A stretch of DNA of 64,000 nucleotides from Marinobacterium stanieri. Lineage in GTDB: Bacteria > Pseudomonadota > Gammaproteobacteria > Pseudomonadales > Balneatricaceae. Under the pieces are notes generated by a model. That model was not told the origin of the DNA. It saw only the letters and a list, made by a program, of their open reading frames with translations, and ran no database searches. Where the stretch lies: contig NZ_FTMN01000006.1 in assembly GCF_900155945.1 (NCBI RefSeq), positions 244,303-308,302 on the forward strand, written 5' to 3'. Both the position numbers and the translations under genes were made by a program. Every line of letters begins with the position of its first letter. The stretch's first letter is position 1. Below, piece by piece: positions 7,350 to 17,746 of the stretch.

Positions 7350-8306
7350 TTGAACCTCTACCTGCAAACCCTCGGCTATACCGCCAATATTGTGGCCCCG
7401 ATCTTTTTTATTCTGTTCCTGGGCTACCTGCTACGCCGCCTGCGTCTGATTGACGAGGCCTTTGTTGCCACCGGCTCCAAGCTGGTGTTTGTGATTACCC
7501 TGCCGGCACTGGTGTTCATGTCCATCGCCCGCATGGACTTTCATGCCGTGTTCAACCCCGAGCAGATGGGCTTTGTGCTGGTCGGGATACTGCTCTCCTT
7601 CGGTCTTATCTGGTGGCTGGCCGCGCGCTGGATCAAAGCGCCGGAAGATCTGGGCGTGTTTATTCAGGGCTCGTTTCGCAGTAACTACGGCATTATCGGT
7701 CTGGCGGTCAGTTTCAATCTGTTTGGCGACGCCGGCCTGGCCCAGGCATCACTGCTGCTGGCACTGGTGATTCCAATGTTTAACGTGCTGTCGATTCTAT
7801 GCCTCAGCGTGCCCATGCAGCGCGGCGAGAGCATGAAGCTCAGCAGCACCCTGCTGGAAGTACTGAAAAACCCGCTGATTCTGGCGGTGGTCTTTGCCCT
7901 GCCGGTATCCTGGTTCGGTATCCAGTTGCCACAGGTGGTTGCCAAAACCGGAACCTATTTCGCCAACCTCACCCTGCCTCTGGCGCTTTTGACCATCGGT
8001 GCTTCGCTGAACCTGAAAAGCCTGCACGACACCTCGGCACAGGCCTTCTGGGCCACGGCGCTCAAACTGGTGATTATTCCACTGGTACTGACACTGGGCG
8101 CCTGGCTCTATGGCTTCGGCGGCCAGGATCTGGCGATTCTGATGGTACTGTTCGGCTGTCCAACCGCAGCGGCCAGCTTTGTCATGGCCAAGGCGATGGG
8201 CGGCAATGCACAACTGGCGGCCAATATTGTACTGACCACCACACTGGGCTCGGTACTGACCCTCAGTGGTGGCATCTACCTGTTGCGCCTGCTGGGCGTT
8301 ATTTGA
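7350..8306 (+). CDS. AEC family transporter
   Basis: Second AEC permease of the window (318 aa), with about ten helices. Visible signatures include NIVAPIFFILFLGYLLRR at the N-terminus, ITLPALVFMSIARMDF, and the GSFRSNYGIIGLAV segment typical of the malate/auxin-carrier branch. The start is a TTG at 7350 with GGAGA seven bases upstream; no better in-frame ATG is near. It is clearly diverged from the AEC protein at 5032 and is probably not a recent duplicate. The ankyrin gene follows after 13 bases and is probably cotranscribed. Confidence 0.83.
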   Translation: MNLYLQTLGYTANIVAPIFFILFLGYLLRRLRLIDEAFVATGSKLVFVITLPALVFMSIARMDFHAVFNPEQMGFVLVGILLSFGLIWWLAARWIKAPEDLGVFIQGSFRSNYGIIGLAVSFNLFGDAGLAQASLLLALVIPMFNVLSILCLSVPMQRGESMKLSSTLLEVLKNPLILAVVFALPVSWFGIQLPQVVAKTGTYFANLTLPLALLTIGASLNLKSLHDTSAQAFWATALKLVIIPLVLTLGAWLYGFGGQDLAILMVLFGCPTAAASFVMAKAMGGNAQLAANIVLTTTLGSVLTLSGGIYLLRLLGVI

Positions 8307-8319
8307 TGAAGGAGGCCTG

Positions 8320-8940
8320 ATGCTGAAGTCACTGTTCAACTCACCGCAGCAGCGTTTGATCAAGGCGGTTCAGGCTGGCGATGTGGACAAGCTTGCCCGC
8401 CTGCTGGCCAAAGTGGAGGTCGACAGCATTTATGAGGCAGACATGGATGGCCGCCATGCTTTGGAACATGCCCTCAAGGCGGAGGAACCAAGGCTTCTGC
8501 AGTTGCTGCTGCAGAAATGTCAGTCCCCTTTGCCTGCGGCCAGCTGTGGCTCCCCCTTAACGGTGCTGGCCTTGCAGCAGAACAACAGTCTGGCACAGCT
8601 GAGTGCCCTGCTGCAGATCGGCGAGAATGCCAACCTGAGCCATCAGGGACAGCCCCTGCTGCACCACTGCGCCGATCACTGCCCACCCACCAGCCTGATG
8701 GTGCATATCAGTCGGTTGCTGGAATACGGTGCCGATCTGGATGCGCGGGATGAAAGCGGCCGGGTGCTGTTGGAGAAGCTGATGCCTCAGGGCGACCAGG
8801 CCCTGCTGCAGTTTCTGATTCAGTCGGGGGCAGATTGTGAAGATGCCTGGCTGGAGCAACTGGAAGACGAAGCGTTGGCGCTCCAGCTCAGGCGGGTAAG
8901 GGAAGATATTCGCATCCGTAAAATGATGCTGGGCGGCTGA
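8320..8940 (+). CDS. Ankyrin-repeat protein
   Basis: Cytoplasmic protein of 206 aa made of degenerate ankyrin repeats: LIKAVQAGDVDKLARLLAK, GRHALEHALKAEEPRLLQLL, GQPLLHHCADHCPP..LLEYGADLDARDESG and LLQFLIQSGAD. No enzymatic domain or signal peptide is visible, so a protein-binding role is likely but the partner is unknown. The ATG at 8320 follows a GGAGG box at 8311-8315. It ends where the convergent CoA-binding protein gene ends, with no spacer. Confidence 0.8.
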   Translation: MLKSLFNSPQQRLIKAVQAGDVDKLARLLAKVEVDSIYEADMDGRHALEHALKAEEPRLLQLLLQKCQSPLPAASCGSPLTVLALQQNNSLAQLSALLQIGENANLSHQGQPLLHHCADHCPPTSLMVHISRLLEYGADLDARDESGRVLLEKLMPQGDQALLQFLIQSGADCEDAWLEQLEDEALALQLRRVREDIRIRKMMLGG

Positions 8941-9360
8941 TCAGGCCGCCGAGATAACGCCCAATCGTGGTAGCTCAATCGCCGGGCAGCGGTCCATGAC
9001 CACTTCCAGCCCGGCGGCTTCGGCACGCTCGGCTGCCACTTCGTTAATCACGCCCAATTGCAGCCAGACCGCACGGGCGCCGACTTCGATTGCTTCATCC
9101 ACCACGTAACCGGCGTCCACCGAGTTACGGAAGATATCCACCATGTCCACAGGCCCCTCGATATCCGCCAGTTTGGCGACCACAGTCTGGCCCATCAGCT
9201 CCTGACCGGCCAACGCAGGGTTAACCGGAATGACTTCATAGCCGGACTCAAGCAGGAAGGACATTACCTGATAGCTGGCACGGTGAGACTTGGCACTGGC
9301 TCCCACCAGGGCGATACGCTGAGTACGTTCCAGCAATGACTTGATCTGATTATCCTGCAT
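8941..9360 (-). CDS. CoA-binding domain protein (YccU-like)
   Basis: Small Rossmann-fold protein (139 aa) of the CoA-binding/YccU family. The nucleotide-binding region [21 protein letters not shown] is followed by [18 protein letters not shown] and the family motif [34 protein letters not shown]. The role is unknown. The start at 9360 ([14 protein letters not shown]) is chosen because it overlaps the moeB stop by 11 bases, as expected for a coupled gene, whereas longer forms read into the moeB tail. It is the last gene of the hemA-prfA-prmC-moeB operon. Confidence 0.85.
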   Translation of the reverse strand: MQDNQIKSLLERTQRIALVGASAKSHRASYQVMSFLLESGYEVIPVNPALAGQELMGQTVVAKLADIEGPVDMVDIFRNSVDAGYVVDEAIEVGARAVWLQLGVINEVAAERAEAAGLEVVMDRCPAIELPRLGVISAA

Positions 9361-10114
9361 GCCGGTGTTCTCCTCTGCAGATGGGACATTCGGGGTCGGG
9401 ACGCAGTTTGAGGCTGCGCCATTGCATTCGTTGGCCATCCAGCAACAGCAGACGGCCGGTCAGGGAGTCGCCCACCCTGGCCAAGAGTTTAAGTGCTTCC
9501 ATCGCCTGCATGCTGCCGATGATACCCACCAGCGGCGGGAATACACCTGACTCGCTGCAGGTCAGCGCTTCATCATCGCCAGTGCGGTACAGGCATTGAT
9601 AACAGGGCGATTCTGGGTCACGCGGGTCATAGACACTGATCTGGCCATCAAAACGGATGGCGGCACCGGATACCAGAGGGGTACAGGTGGCAAAGCAGGC
9701 CTTGTTCAGCGCAAAGCGGGTGGCAAAGTTGTCACTGCAATCCAGCACCAGGTCCACATCGGCCACTTGCTGCTGCAAGGCCTCGCCCTGCAGGCGTTCT
9801 GCACGTGTAACAACCTTGACGCCCGGGTTGATGGCTCTGAGGCTGGCAGCGGCGGACTCTACCTTGGCCTGCCCACAGGCTTCTTCGCTGTGAATAATCT
9901 GACGCTGCAGATTACTGGCTTCGACTTCGTCATCATCCACCAGCACCAGCTCACCGACGCCGGCCGCCGCCAGATACGCGGCAACCGGTCCTCCCAGGCC
10001 ACCCAGGCCCAGAATCAACACACGCGCCTGACGCCAGGCTTCCTGGCCGGCAATGTCCACTTCCGGCAGCATGATGCTGCGGCTGTAGCGCATCAGTTCC
10101 TGATCATTCATCAT
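9350..10114 (-). CDS. moeB: MoeB/HesA/ThiF family adenylyltransferase
   Basis: E1-like enzyme (254 aa) that adenylates the C-terminal glycine of a ubiquitin-like sulfur carrier (MoaD in molybdopterin synthesis, or ThiS). The ATP-binding motif [18 protein letters not shown] and the DxDxVxxSNLQRQ motif ([19 protein letters not shown]) are intact. The structural zinc cysteines are present as CYQCL and CPIC. There is no rhodanese domain, so MoeB is favoured over MoeZ. It follows prmC after five bases, the same neighbourhood seen in Pseudomonas-type genomes. MoeB versus ThiF specificity is not certain. Confidence 0.87.
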   Translation of the reverse strand: MMNDQELMRYSRSIMLPEVDIAGQEAWRQARVLILGLGGLGGPVAAYLAAAGVGELVLVDDDEVEASNLQRQIIHSEEACGQAKVESAAASLRAINPGVKVVTRAERLQGEALQQQVADVDLVLDCSDNFATRFALNKACFATCTPLVSGAAIRFDGQISVYDPRDPESPCYQCLYRTGDDEALTCSESGVFPPLVGIIGSMQAMEALKLLARVGDSLTGRLLLLDGQRMQWRSLKLRPDPECPICRGEHRHAG

Positions 10115-10119
10115 CTTTA

Positions 10120-10962
10120 TTATTTCTCCTGCCAGCGCCCCTGGGTTACGCGCTCATTGCCTCCCAGATCACGTACCGTTTCCACTTCGGCATAGCCCAG
10201 ACGCGTCAGGCACTGGCGTACGGCATCGCCCTGATCATAGCCGTGTTCAAACAGCAGCCAGCCACCGTTACACAGGTGTCGGGTAGCCTGTTCGGCAATC
10301 TGGCGAATATCGGCCATGCCTTCTTCTTCGGCAATCAGGGCGGTAAGAGGTTCAAAACGGACATCACCCTGCTGCAAGTGCGGATCTTCAGGGTTGATAT
10401 AGGGCGGGTTACTGACCAGCATGTCGTAGCGCCCGGACAGAGGCTCACACCAGCTCCCCTGCAGCACCTCAACATTATTCAATTGATTCAGCTCTGCATT
10501 GGTGCGAGCCAGTGCCACAGCGCCGGGATGAAAATCGGTTGCCTGCAACTGCCACGCGGGCCGTTCACTGGCCAGCGCCAGTGCGATGGCACCGGTGCCG
10601 GTGCCCAGGTCGGCCACACGTGCCGGTTGATTCGGCAGCAGACTCAGTGCCTGTTCCACCAGACATTCGGTGTCCGGTCGCGGGATCAGCGTATCGGTGC
10701 TGACCTTGAGCCTGAGGGTCCAGAAATCACGATAGCCCAGCAGATGGGCCACCGGCTCGCCCTGGAGGCGACGTGCCAGCAGTTGATCGAATGCGGCCTG
10801 CTGTTCAGAGTTCAAGGCCTTATCGGGCCAGGTAAATAGCCAGCTGCGCGGCTTATCGAGTACCTCGCACAACAGCAGCTCCACATCCACGCGGGGGCTG
10901 TCACTGACATTTACCAGCAGCTCGGCCTTTGCCAGCGCATCGGCCACACAAACATCAGTCAT
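10120..10962 (-). CDS. prmC: Peptide chain release factor N5-glutamine methyltransferase PrmC
   Basis: SAM-dependent methyltransferase (280 aa) that methylates the glutamine of the GGQ motif in release factors RF1 and RF2. It has an N-terminal helical recognition domain, the SAM-binding motif [20 protein letters not shown] and the diagnostic catalytic NPPY in [15 protein letters not shown]. It is encoded right after its substrate prfA with an 8-base overlap, which confirms identity. Confidence 0.95.
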   Translation of the reverse strand: MTDVCVADALAKAELLVNVSDSPRVDVELLLCEVLDKPRSWLFTWPDKALNSEQQAAFDQLLARRLQGEPVAHLLGYRDFWTLRLKVSTDTLIPRPDTECLVEQALSLLPNQPARVADLGTGTGAIALALASERPAWQLQATDFHPGAVALARTNAELNQLNNVEVLQGSWCEPLSGRYDMLVSNPPYINPEDPHLQQGDVRFEPLTALIAEEEGMADIRQIAEQATRHLCNGGWLLFEHGYDQGDAVRQCLTRLGYAEVETVRDLGGNERVTQGRWQEK

Positions 10963-12040
10963 TGGACAGACTGCTAAGCTGCTCGGCCTGATATTCGTTG
11001 CGCAGCGGCTGGATCACCTGATCCAGGTCACCGGCGATCACTTCGTTAAGGCGATAGATCGTCAGGTTGATGCGGTGGTCGGTCAAACGCCCCTGCGGGA
11101 AGTTGTAGGTACGGATACGCTCGGAGCGGTCACCAGAGCCTACCAGGCTTTTACGCGCACTGGCCTGTTCCGCCTGCTGCTTGTCGATCTCGGCTTGCTG
11201 CAGGCGCGATGCCAGCAACGCCATCGCCTTGGCGCGGTTCTTGTGCTGGGAGCGCTCTTCCTGACACTCCACCACCAGCCCGGTGGGCAAGTGCGTGATG
11301 CGGATCGCGGAATCGGTCTTGTTGACGTGCTGGCCACCGGCACCGGAGGCGCGGTAGGTATCCACACGCAGGTCGGCCTTGTTGATCTCGACCTCTGCCG
11401 ACTCGTCCATCTCGGGCATTACCGCGACGGTGCAGGCAGATGTGTGAATACGGCCCTGGGATTCGGTCTCCGGCACACGCTGAACGCGGTGGGCACCGGA
11501 CTCGAACTTGAGCTGGGCATAGACATCTTCACCGGCGACCCGGCTGATGATCTCCTTGTAACCGCCATGCTCGCCTTCGTTGGCGCTGATCACTTCAACG
11601 CGCCAGCCCTTCTGTTCGGCGTAACGGGAGTACATGCGGAAAAGATCACCGGAGAAAATGGCCGCCTCGTCACCGCCCGTGCCGGCACGAATTTCCAGGA
11701 ACACACTGCGATGATCGTTCGGGTCGCGCGGCAACAGCAGAATCTGCAGCTCGGCTTCCAGTGCTTCGATCTGTTCACGCGCCGCGTCGATCTCTTCCTG
11801 CGCCATCGCCTTCATGTCGGGATCATCGTCTTCCAGCATCAACTGGGCCGACTCCAGATCCTCACCGGCCTGACGCCAGGCATTAAAGGCCTTGGTCACC
11901 TCTTCCAGATCGGAATACTCACGTGAGTAGTCGCGGAAGCGGGTTTGATCCGCGATCACCTCGGGTTCGCTCAGCAGCGCCGCCAGTTCTTCATGGCGAT
12001 CGCACAGCGCCTCCAGCTTGGTGATGATGGATGCTTTCAT
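10955..12040 (-). CDS. prfA: Peptide chain release factor 1
   Basis: RF1 (361 aa) terminates translation at UAA and UAG. The peptidyl-tRNA hydrolysis motif GGQ is in [19 protein letters not shown]. The stop-codon recognition region reads [18 protein letters not shown], so the usual PxT tripeptide is PET here rather than the PAT of E. coli. There is no sign of the in-frame shift that regulates prfB. It lies 27 bases after hemA in the conserved hemA-prfA-prmC order. Confidence 0.97.
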   Translation of the reverse strand: MKASIITKLEALCDRHEELAALLSEPEVIADQTRFRDYSREYSDLEEVTKAFNAWRQAGEDLESAQLMLEDDDPDMKAMAQEEIDAAREQIEALEAELQILLLPRDPNDHRSVFLEIRAGTGGDEAAIFSGDLFRMYSRYAEQKGWRVEVISANEGEHGGYKEIISRVAGEDVYAQLKFESGAHRVQRVPETESQGRIHTSACTVAVMPEMDESAEVEINKADLRVDTYRASGAGGQHVNKTDSAIRITHLPTGLVVECQEERSQHKNRAKAMALLASRLQQAEIDKQQAEQASARKSLVGSGDRSERIRTYNFPQGRLTDHRINLTIYRLNEVIAGDLDQVIQPLRNEYQAEQLSSLSND

Positions 12041-12067
12041 GACAGGTTCACTCCTGTGGCAGGACGA

Positions 12068-13336
12068 TCAGTCGCGGTTGTCAGGTCCGTCCAGCTGATA
12101 CAGTTCCTGCACCAGCTGCAGCAGATCGGAGCGGCCGTCGGACGACGCCTTGCGCAATTGTACGGTAGGTTGGTGCAGCAGCTTGTTGGTCAGGCCGTGG
12201 GCCAGACGTTGCAGCACCTCTTCTGCGTCCTTGCCGTTCCTGAGTTGTTTGCGGGACTTCTCCAGCTCCTGCTGCGCCACGGCAATGGCCTGTTCACGCA
12301 ACAGTCGGAGTGTTCCTACCGCATCCAGCTCACGCAGCTGACGCATGTATTCATGGGCACCGGTTTCGATGATGCCTTCCGCTTCCAGTGCGGCGCTCTG
12401 GCGCTCGCGCTGGTTTTCCTCGATCACCTCACGCAGGTCATCCACGGTATAGAGGTAGACATCATCCAGCTCGCCCACCTGAGGTTCGATATCGCGCGGA
12501 ACGGCAATATCGACCATAAAGATGGGGCGATGCTTGCGCTTTTTCAGCGCCGCTTCCACCGCACCCTTGCCCAGAATCGGCAGTTGGCTGGCGGTGGATG
12601 CGATCAGAATATCGGTATTGGGCAGCTCATCAGGGATCTGGCTCAGTTCGATGGCACGGCCATCAAACTCTTCGGCCACGGCCAGTGCACGTGCCAGGGT
12701 ACGGTTGGCAACGGTGATGTTCTGTACACCTGCCCGTTTGAGATGGCGGGCAACCAGCTCCACGGTTTCACCGGCACCGATCAACAACGCACGGCTGCTG
12801 CTGATATCGGCAAAGATATGCTGGGCCAGGCTAACGGCGGCGTAGGCTACGGAAACGGGGTTCTGACCAATGGCTGTCTGGCTGCGGACCTGCTTGGCCA
12901 CATTAAAGGTGGTGCGGAACAGACGACCCAGTTCAACACTGGCCAATCCTTCTTCCTGTGCCACGGAATAGGCGGACTTGAGCTGCCCCAGAATCTGCGG
13001 CTCACCCAATACCAGCGAGTCCAGGCCACTGGCGACACGCATCATGTGGCGCACGGCTTCCTCGTCCCAATAGGCATAGGAACAGTTCTGCAGCTCGTCC
13101 ACGTCCAGACCATGGTACTGGCCCAGCCACTCCAGCAGCGCGCGCGTACCCTCAAGCTCCGTTGAACAGTAGAGCTCGGTACGGTTACACGTCGACAGAA
13201 TCGCCACTTCGGAGAGATCGGCCCGGCACTTGGCTTCTTGCAGTGCCTCGCCCAACGCCTCCGGCGCAAACGCCACCCGTTCCCGGACCTCGACAGAGGC
13301 CGTCTTGTGATTGATACCTAACGCCAGCAGAGCCAT
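12068..13336 (-). CDS. hemA: Glutamyl-tRNA reductase
   Basis: First enzyme of C5-pathway tetrapyrrole synthesis (422 aa), reducing glutamyl-tRNA(Glu) to glutamate-1-semialdehyde with NADPH. The catalytic cysteine lies in [11 protein letters not shown], the N-terminal domain starts [20 protein letters not shown], and the NADPH-binding site is [17 protein letters not shown] dimerisation helix ends the protein. It is divergent from the TPR lipoprotein/lolB operon across a 192-base promoter region, the usual Pseudomonas-type arrangement. Confidence 0.97.
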   Translation of the reverse strand: MALLALGINHKTASVEVRERVAFAPEALGEALQEAKCRADLSEVAILSTCNRTELYCSTELEGTRALLEWLGQYHGLDVDELQNCSYAYWDEEAVRHMMRVASGLDSLVLGEPQILGQLKSAYSVAQEEGLASVELGRLFRTTFNVAKQVRSQTAIGQNPVSVAYAAVSLAQHIFADISSSRALLIGAGETVELVARHLKRAGVQNITVANRTLARALAVAEEFDGRAIELSQIPDELPNTDILIASTASQLPILGKGAVEAALKKRKHRPIFMVDIAVPRDIEPQVGELDDVYLYTVDDLREVIEENQRERQSAALEAEGIIETGAHEYMRQLRELDAVGTLRLLREQAIAVAQQELEKSRKQLRNGKDAEEVLQRLAHGLTNKLLHQPTVQLRKASSDGRSDLLQLVQELYQLDGPDNRD

Positions 13337-13528
13337 ATAAGGTTCGCGTCACCCCGTTACAGACAAGCGCGACATGATACACCTTTGCCGCCTCGGGATT
13401 AACCCATCTGCGCTTCCTTACCGTACACTGATCAATAGACCTTTGTTCAGCCTGGGCTCGTCAGCCCCATGACAAGCTCCGGCCCTCTACTCTATAGTGG
13501 GGCTTACCCCCTCGGCAGGAATGGAACC

Positions 13529-15256
13529 GTGTATATACTGAGGACTCTTCCCAAGCTGATCAGCGTTACAGCCCTGTTGCTGGCATCCGGATGTGCCCAA
13601 CAAAGCCTTACCCAGGCCCCGGAGTCGGTCTCTACTCGGCCGTTCGAGGTATCGCCCCAGGTACCCGGAGAGCTCAATGCCGACAGCCTGTATGACCTGC
13701 TCAGCGCTGAACTGGCGGGCAAACAGGGCCGCTTCGACGAGGCGCTGGAGGCCTATCTGCGCCAGGCCGAGGCCACCCAGGACGCAGCCGTTGCCGAACG
13801 CGCCACACGCATCGCTCAATTCCTGCGTGACCCCAAACGGGTGCTGGCAGCCAGCACCCTCTGGAGCCGCTATGCGCCTGATGCACTGGAGCCTCTGCAC
13901 ATTCAGGCCAATATCCTGCTGCACGAAGGCCGCTTTGAAGAAGCCGCTCCCTTGCTGGAAAAAGTGCTGCAACAGGGTGGCGATGAAGCACTGACCCTGA
14001 TCACGACTCAAGCCGACCAGATGTCGCCGGAAGTGGCCGGCCAGTATTACCAGCTGCTCACCCGCATCAGCGGCGATGACCCTGAACGCCTGGATTACCT
14101 GCTCACCCGCGTCCTCCTGCTGCAACGCCTGCAACAACCGGACGCGGCAGCGGTTTTGCTCGACCAGGGTTTACAGGTAGAGCCGACCCAGGCCGAACTG
14201 GTACTGCAGCGAGCGGAACTCTATCGCCGCCAGGATCAACCTGAAAAAGGGCTGGCACTGGTGCAAAAGGCGATGCAGGACAACCCCAACCATTCCCGAC
14301 TGGCAGCTGTACAAGCCCAGCTACTGCTACTCTCCGGTCAAACAGAAGAAGCCTGGACTGCAATTCAACAGGTCGTGGAGCAGGAAGGGGTAGACCCTCA
14401 GCTGGAGTACTATTTCGCGCTACTGCTGCTGGAGAATGACCTCCCCGAATACAGCCAGAGGCTGTTGCAGCAGTTGCTGGAAAAACAGCCTGACAATTTG
14501 CAGCCGCACTTTTATCTGGGCGTCATTGCCCAGGAACAGGGCCATCGCCAACAGGCTCTGGACCACTTCCTGCTGGTTGAAGACGGCCCCAACGCCGTAC
14601 AGGCGTTCAGCCGTGCCCTGTCACTCTATGACCAGCCACACCAGGTAGCCGAGGTTGAACTGCTGGTGGAAGATCACGTGGCCCGGCATCCGCAGCGCCG
14701 CGAAACGCTGACCATCCTTTATGCAGAGTGGCTGCAGCGTCAGGACCTGATCGATACCGCACGGGAAATTCTGACCGACGCCATCAATAACCTGCCGCCC
14801 AGTGCCAACCTCCTTTACACCCGTGCCATGATTGCCACACCTGATCAGAGCGAATCCATGCTGGCCGATCTGCGCAAGGCCCATTCACTGGAGCCGGACA
14901 GCGCCATGATCCAGAACGCCCTGGGTTATACCCTGACGCTGTATGCCCCCGATCAGATCGAACGTGCGCATCAATTGATCAGCCTGGCACTGGAACAGGA
15001 ACCCTCCGACCCCGCCATTCTCGACTCCATGGGCTGGGTACTGCACAAACTGGGACGCAACCGCGAAGCACTGAACTTTCTCCAGCGTGCTTTCGACACC
15101 TACCCGGACCCGGAGGTGCGCAGCCATCTGGTACAGGTACTCTGGGCACTGGGCGAGCAAGAGACCGCCCGGAAAATGCTGCAGGAAGGTCTGGAACAAA
15201 CACCTGACAACCTTCACCTGCAGGAGGCTGTCGACGCTCTGGATGAACAACCATGA
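13529..15256 (+). CDS. TPR-repeat lipoprotein upstream of lolB
   Basis: Predicted lipoprotein (575 aa) built of tetratricopeptide repeats. The GTG start at 13529 (AGGA at 13518-13521) gives a compact lipoprotein signal, YILRTLPKLISVTALLLASG, before the lipobox cysteine; an ATG 60 bases upstream in frame would add residues that break this signal. TPR-like helices run along the rest, for example DEALEAYLRQAEATQDAAVAER and LLDSMGWVLHKLG-type units near the end (ILDSMGWVLHKLGRNREALN). It is the counterpart of the gene found before lolB in Pseudomonas. The role is unknown, perhaps envelope assembly. It overlaps lolB by four bases. Confidence 0.85.
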   Translation: MYILRTLPKLISVTALLLASGCAQQSLTQAPESVSTRPFEVSPQVPGELNADSLYDLLSAELAGKQGRFDEALEAYLRQAEATQDAAVAERATRIAQFLRDPKRVLAASTLWSRYAPDALEPLHIQANILLHEGRFEEAAPLLEKVLQQGGDEALTLITTQADQMSPEVAGQYYQLLTRISGDDPERLDYLLTRVLLLQRLQQPDAAAVLLDQGLQVEPTQAELVLQRAELYRRQDQPEKGLALVQKAMQDNPNHSRLAAVQAQLLLLSGQTEEAWTAIQQVVEQEGVDPQLEYYFALLLLENDLPEYSQRLLQQLLEKQPDNLQPHFYLGVIAQEQGHRQQALDHFLLVEDGPNAVQAFSRALSLYDQPHQVAEVELLVEDHVARHPQRRETLTILYAEWLQRQDLIDTAREILTDAINNLPPSANLLYTRAMIATPDQSESMLADLRKAHSLEPDSAMIQNALGYTLTLYAPDQIERAHQLISLALEQEPSDPAILDSMGWVLHKLGRNREALNFLQRAFDTYPDPEVRSHLVQVLWALGEQETARKMLQEGLEQTPDNLHLQEAVDALDEQP

Positions 15257-15822
15257 AGCGCCTGCTTGCCCTGACACTTAGCCTTGCACTGGCCGGCTGC
15301 AGCCAGTTCGCTCGGCAACCGGCTCCGCCGCAGGGGTTCAACCCGGCCAGTGCTGCACAATTACACAGCTGGCAGGCCGAAGGCCGGATCGGTATCCGCA
15401 TGGCCAGTGAAAGCCACAGTGCCAACCTGGACTGGTGGCAGCAGCAGGACGAATACCGCATTGCCCTCACCGGCCCTCTGGGCCAGGGCGGTCTGCGCAT
15501 CGAAGGCGACAATACGGGCGTCAGCCTGCGCCAGTCCGGTGATGACCAGGTCTATCGCGCCAGCAGCCCCGAAGCGCTGATGCAGAAACTGCTGGGCTGG
15601 CACCTGCCCCTGTCCCAGGCCCGTTTCTGGATTCGCGGCCTTGCCGACCCCAAGTTCCCCTCTACGCCTCTTGCAGACCCTGCTATCGGTTTCACTCAGG
15701 CCGGCTGGCGCGTAGAATATATGCGTTTTTCCACTCAAGCAGGACAGACACTGCCTGAGAAGCTACGCTTGCAACATGAGGATCTGCGCCTTACCGTAAT
15801 CCTCAGTCGCTGGGAGACTTGA
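15253..15822 (+). CDS. lolB: Outer-membrane lipoprotein receptor LolB
   Basis: Outer-membrane receptor (189 aa) that accepts lipoproteins from LolA and inserts them in the outer membrane. The lipobox is LALAGC (cysteine at residue 16), and the mature part shows the LolB pattern WQAEGRIGIRMASES, LTGPLGQGGLRI and LMQKLLGWHLPL..RFWIRGL. Normally ispE follows directly; here only 111 bases separate lolB from tRNA-Gln and no ispE is present. Confidence 0.93.
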   Translation: MKRLLALTLSLALAGCSQFARQPAPPQGFNPASAAQLHSWQAEGRIGIRMASESHSANLDWWQQQDEYRIALTGPLGQGGLRIEGDNTGVSLRQSGDDQVYRASSPEALMQKLLGWHLPLSQARFWIRGLADPKFPSTPLADPAIGFTQAGWRVEYMRFSTQAGQTLPEKLRLQHEDLRLTVILSRWET

Positions 15823-15933
15823 AGTAGTCCCGATTTACAACCGACAGAATTTCGCGACGCAGGGGTTGATTTCTACCAATGGTTTGTAGAGAATATGCGC
15901 CTTCTTAGCGTGGTTCGCACCACAGGAGACGAC

Positions 15934-16008
15934 TGGGGTATCGCCAAGCGGTAAGGCACTGGATTCTGATTCCAGCATGCGCAGGTTCGAATCCTGCTAC
16001 CCCAGCCA
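15934..16008 (+). tRNA. tRNA-Gln (anticodon CTG)
   Basis: A 75-base tRNA starting TGGGGTATCGCCAAGCGG, with a 5-bp anticodon stem CTGGA/TCCAG, loop TTCTGAT (anticodon CTG), T-arm GGTTCGAATCC and encoded CCA. The U1:A72 pair typical of glutamine tRNAs is present. It sits directly before prs as in many gammaproteobacteria. Confidence 0.95.
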
Positions 16009-16071
16009 ATTACCATGACTGACTTCCTCTCTTCTTCATCAAATTCCGACGCAATCGAGAAGGTAATCGCC

Positions 16072-17013
16072 GTGTCTAAAATGATGGTCTTCACCGGCAA
16101 TGCAAACCCGGAGCTGGCTCAGAAAGTTGTCGAACGCCTCGATATCCCAATGGGCAAAGCACATGTAGGCCGTTTCAGCGATGGCGAAGTCAGTGTAGAG
16201 ATTCAGGAAAACGTTCGCGGTAAAGACGTTTTCATCATCCAGTCCACCTGCGCCCCGACCAACGATAACCTGATGGAGCTGATCGTTTTCGCTGACGCCA
16301 TGCGTCGCGCTTCAGCTACCCGTATCACCGCGGTTATCCCCTACTTTGGTTACGCTCGTCAGGACCGCCGTCCGCGTTCTGCCCGTGTACCCATCAGTGC
16401 CAAGGTTGTGGCCAGCATGATCTCCAGCGTAGGCATCGACCGTGTTTTGACCGTCGACCTGCACGCTGACCAGATCCAGGGCTTCTTCGACATCCCGGTT
16501 GATAACGTATACGGCTCACCGATCCTGCTGGATGACATCATCGACCAGCAGTATGACGACGTCATCGTAGTATCCCCGGATGTGGGCGGCGTTGTCCGTG
16601 CCCGTGCCGTTGCCAAGCAGCTGGACTGCGACCTGGCCATCATCGACAAACGTCGTGAGCGCGCCAACGAAGCTCAGGTGATGAACCTGATCGGTGACGT
16701 TACCGGTCGTACCTGCATCCTGGTCGACGACATGTGTGACACCGCAGGTACCCTGTGCAAGGCTGCCAAGGCACTGAAAGACAAGGGCGCTGCGCGCGTC
16801 GTGTCCTACGTGACCCACCCGGTACTGTCCGGCCCGGCCATCAATAACATCATCGCCTCTGAACTGGACGAAATGGTTGTATCTGACACCATTCCGCTGT
16901 CCGAGCAGGCGCAGAAGTGTGACAAGATCCGTCAGCTGTCCTTGTCACCGCTGTTGGCAGAAGCGGTACGCCGCGTCTGCAACGAAGAATCCATTAGTGC
17001 CATGTTCCGATAA
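16072..17013 (+). CDS. prs: Ribose-phosphate pyrophosphokinase
   Basis: Makes PRPP from ribose-5-phosphate and ATP for nucleotide, histidine, tryptophan and NAD synthesis (313 aa from this start). Motifs are the ATP loop [20 protein letters not shown], the PRPP-binding loop [12 protein letters not shown] and the end [13 protein letters not shown]. The GTG at 16072 ([16 protein letters not shown]) is preferred over the ATG at 16015 because GAGAAGG lies at 16057-16063 and nearly all relatives start [10 protein letters not shown]. The extra 19 codons upstream would abut the tRNA. Confidence 0.96.
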   Translation: MSKMMVFTGNANPELAQKVVERLDIPMGKAHVGRFSDGEVSVEIQENVRGKDVFIIQSTCAPTNDNLMELIVFADAMRRASATRITAVIPYFGYARQDRRPRSARVPISAKVVASMISSVGIDRVLTVDLHADQIQGFFDIPVDNVYGSPILLDDIIDQQYDDVIVVSPDVGGVVRARAVAKQLDCDLAIIDKRRERANEAQVMNLIGDVTGRTCILVDDMCDTAGTLCKAAKALKDKGAARVVSYVTHPVLSGPAINNIIASELDEMVVSDTIPLSEQAQKCDKIRQLSLSPLLAEAVRRVCNEESISAMFR

Positions 17014-17078
17014 GGAACAGGCGCTGACCCACGGGCTCAACCCCGTGTAACTGTCCGGCTCCTCTGGAGCCACCACAT

Positions 17079-17110
17079 ACCGCATGCATCTGGTCGCGGA
17101 GGCATGCGGT
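17079..17110 (+). terminator. Stem-loop between prs and rplY
   Basis: ACCGCATGC pairs perfectly with GCATGCGGT around a 14-base loop and is followed by TTAAATATAT. It could be a terminator for prs or a leader structure of the rplY mRNA. The poor T-run leaves this open. Confidence 0.45.
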
Positions 17111-17134
17111 TTAAATATATAAGGTGTATTAAAC

Positions 17135-17725
17135 ATGGCAATTTTTACTGTAAACGCTGTTGACCGTAACGATCAGGGGAAGGGTGCGAGCCGCCGCCTG
17201 CGTCGTGAAGGTCTGGTTCCGGGCATCATCTACGGTTCTTCCGAGCCGAAAGCAGTTTCCGTTATCGCACGTGAACTGTACCGCATGCTGCTGGAAGACG
17301 GCTTCTACTCTTCTATCCTGACTCTGAACCTGGAAGGTAAAGAAGAGAAGGTCATCATCAAGGACCTGCAGCGTCACCCGTCCAAGCCGGTTGTTCTGCA
17401 CGCTGACTTCCAGCGCATCGATGACAACCAGAAGATCAAACTGCAGGTGCCGCTGGCATTCGTGAACTTCGAAAAATCTGCTGCCGCCAAGGCTGCTGCC
17501 AAGTTCGCTCAGGAAGCTTCTACTGTTGAAATCCTGTGCCTGCCGAAAGATCTGCCGGAAGTTCTGGAAGTTGATCTGTCCAAGATCGAACTGGGTCAGA
17601 TTGCTCACTTGTCCGACATCACTCTGCCGGAAGGTGTTGAGATCGTTGCCCTGCGTCGCGGCGAAGACCACGACCAGAGTGTTGGCTACTGCTACGCTCC
17701 GCGTGGCGCCAAAGCCGGCAAGTAA
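17135..17725 (+). CDS. rplY: 50S ribosomal protein L25/general stress protein Ctc
   Basis: 5S rRNA-binding ribosomal protein L25 of the long Ctc type (196 aa). The N-terminal L25 domain (GASRRLRREGLVPGIIYGS, ending near residue 95 at VLHADFQRI) is followed by the C-terminal TL5 domain (KIKLQVPLAFVNFEKS..LPKDLPEVLEVDLSKIELGQIAHLSDI). It lies between prs and pth in conserved order. Codon use is strongly biased, fitting high expression. Confidence 0.95.
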   Translation: MAIFTVNAVDRNDQGKGASRRLRREGLVPGIIYGSSEPKAVSVIARELYRMLLEDGFYSSILTLNLEGKEEKVIIKDLQRHPSKPVVLHADFQRIDDNQKIKLQVPLAFVNFEKSAAAKAAAKFAQEASTVEILCLPKDLPEVLEVDLSKIELGQIAHLSDITLPEGVEIVALRRGEDHDQSVGYCYAPRGAKAGK

Positions 17726-17746
17726 GCTTAGGCGACAGGCACTGGC

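Noticed and set aside
11945..13165. 406-codon frame on the plus strand opposite hemA
   Set aside because: It is the mirror of codon bias in hemA and prfA and has no recognisable domain.
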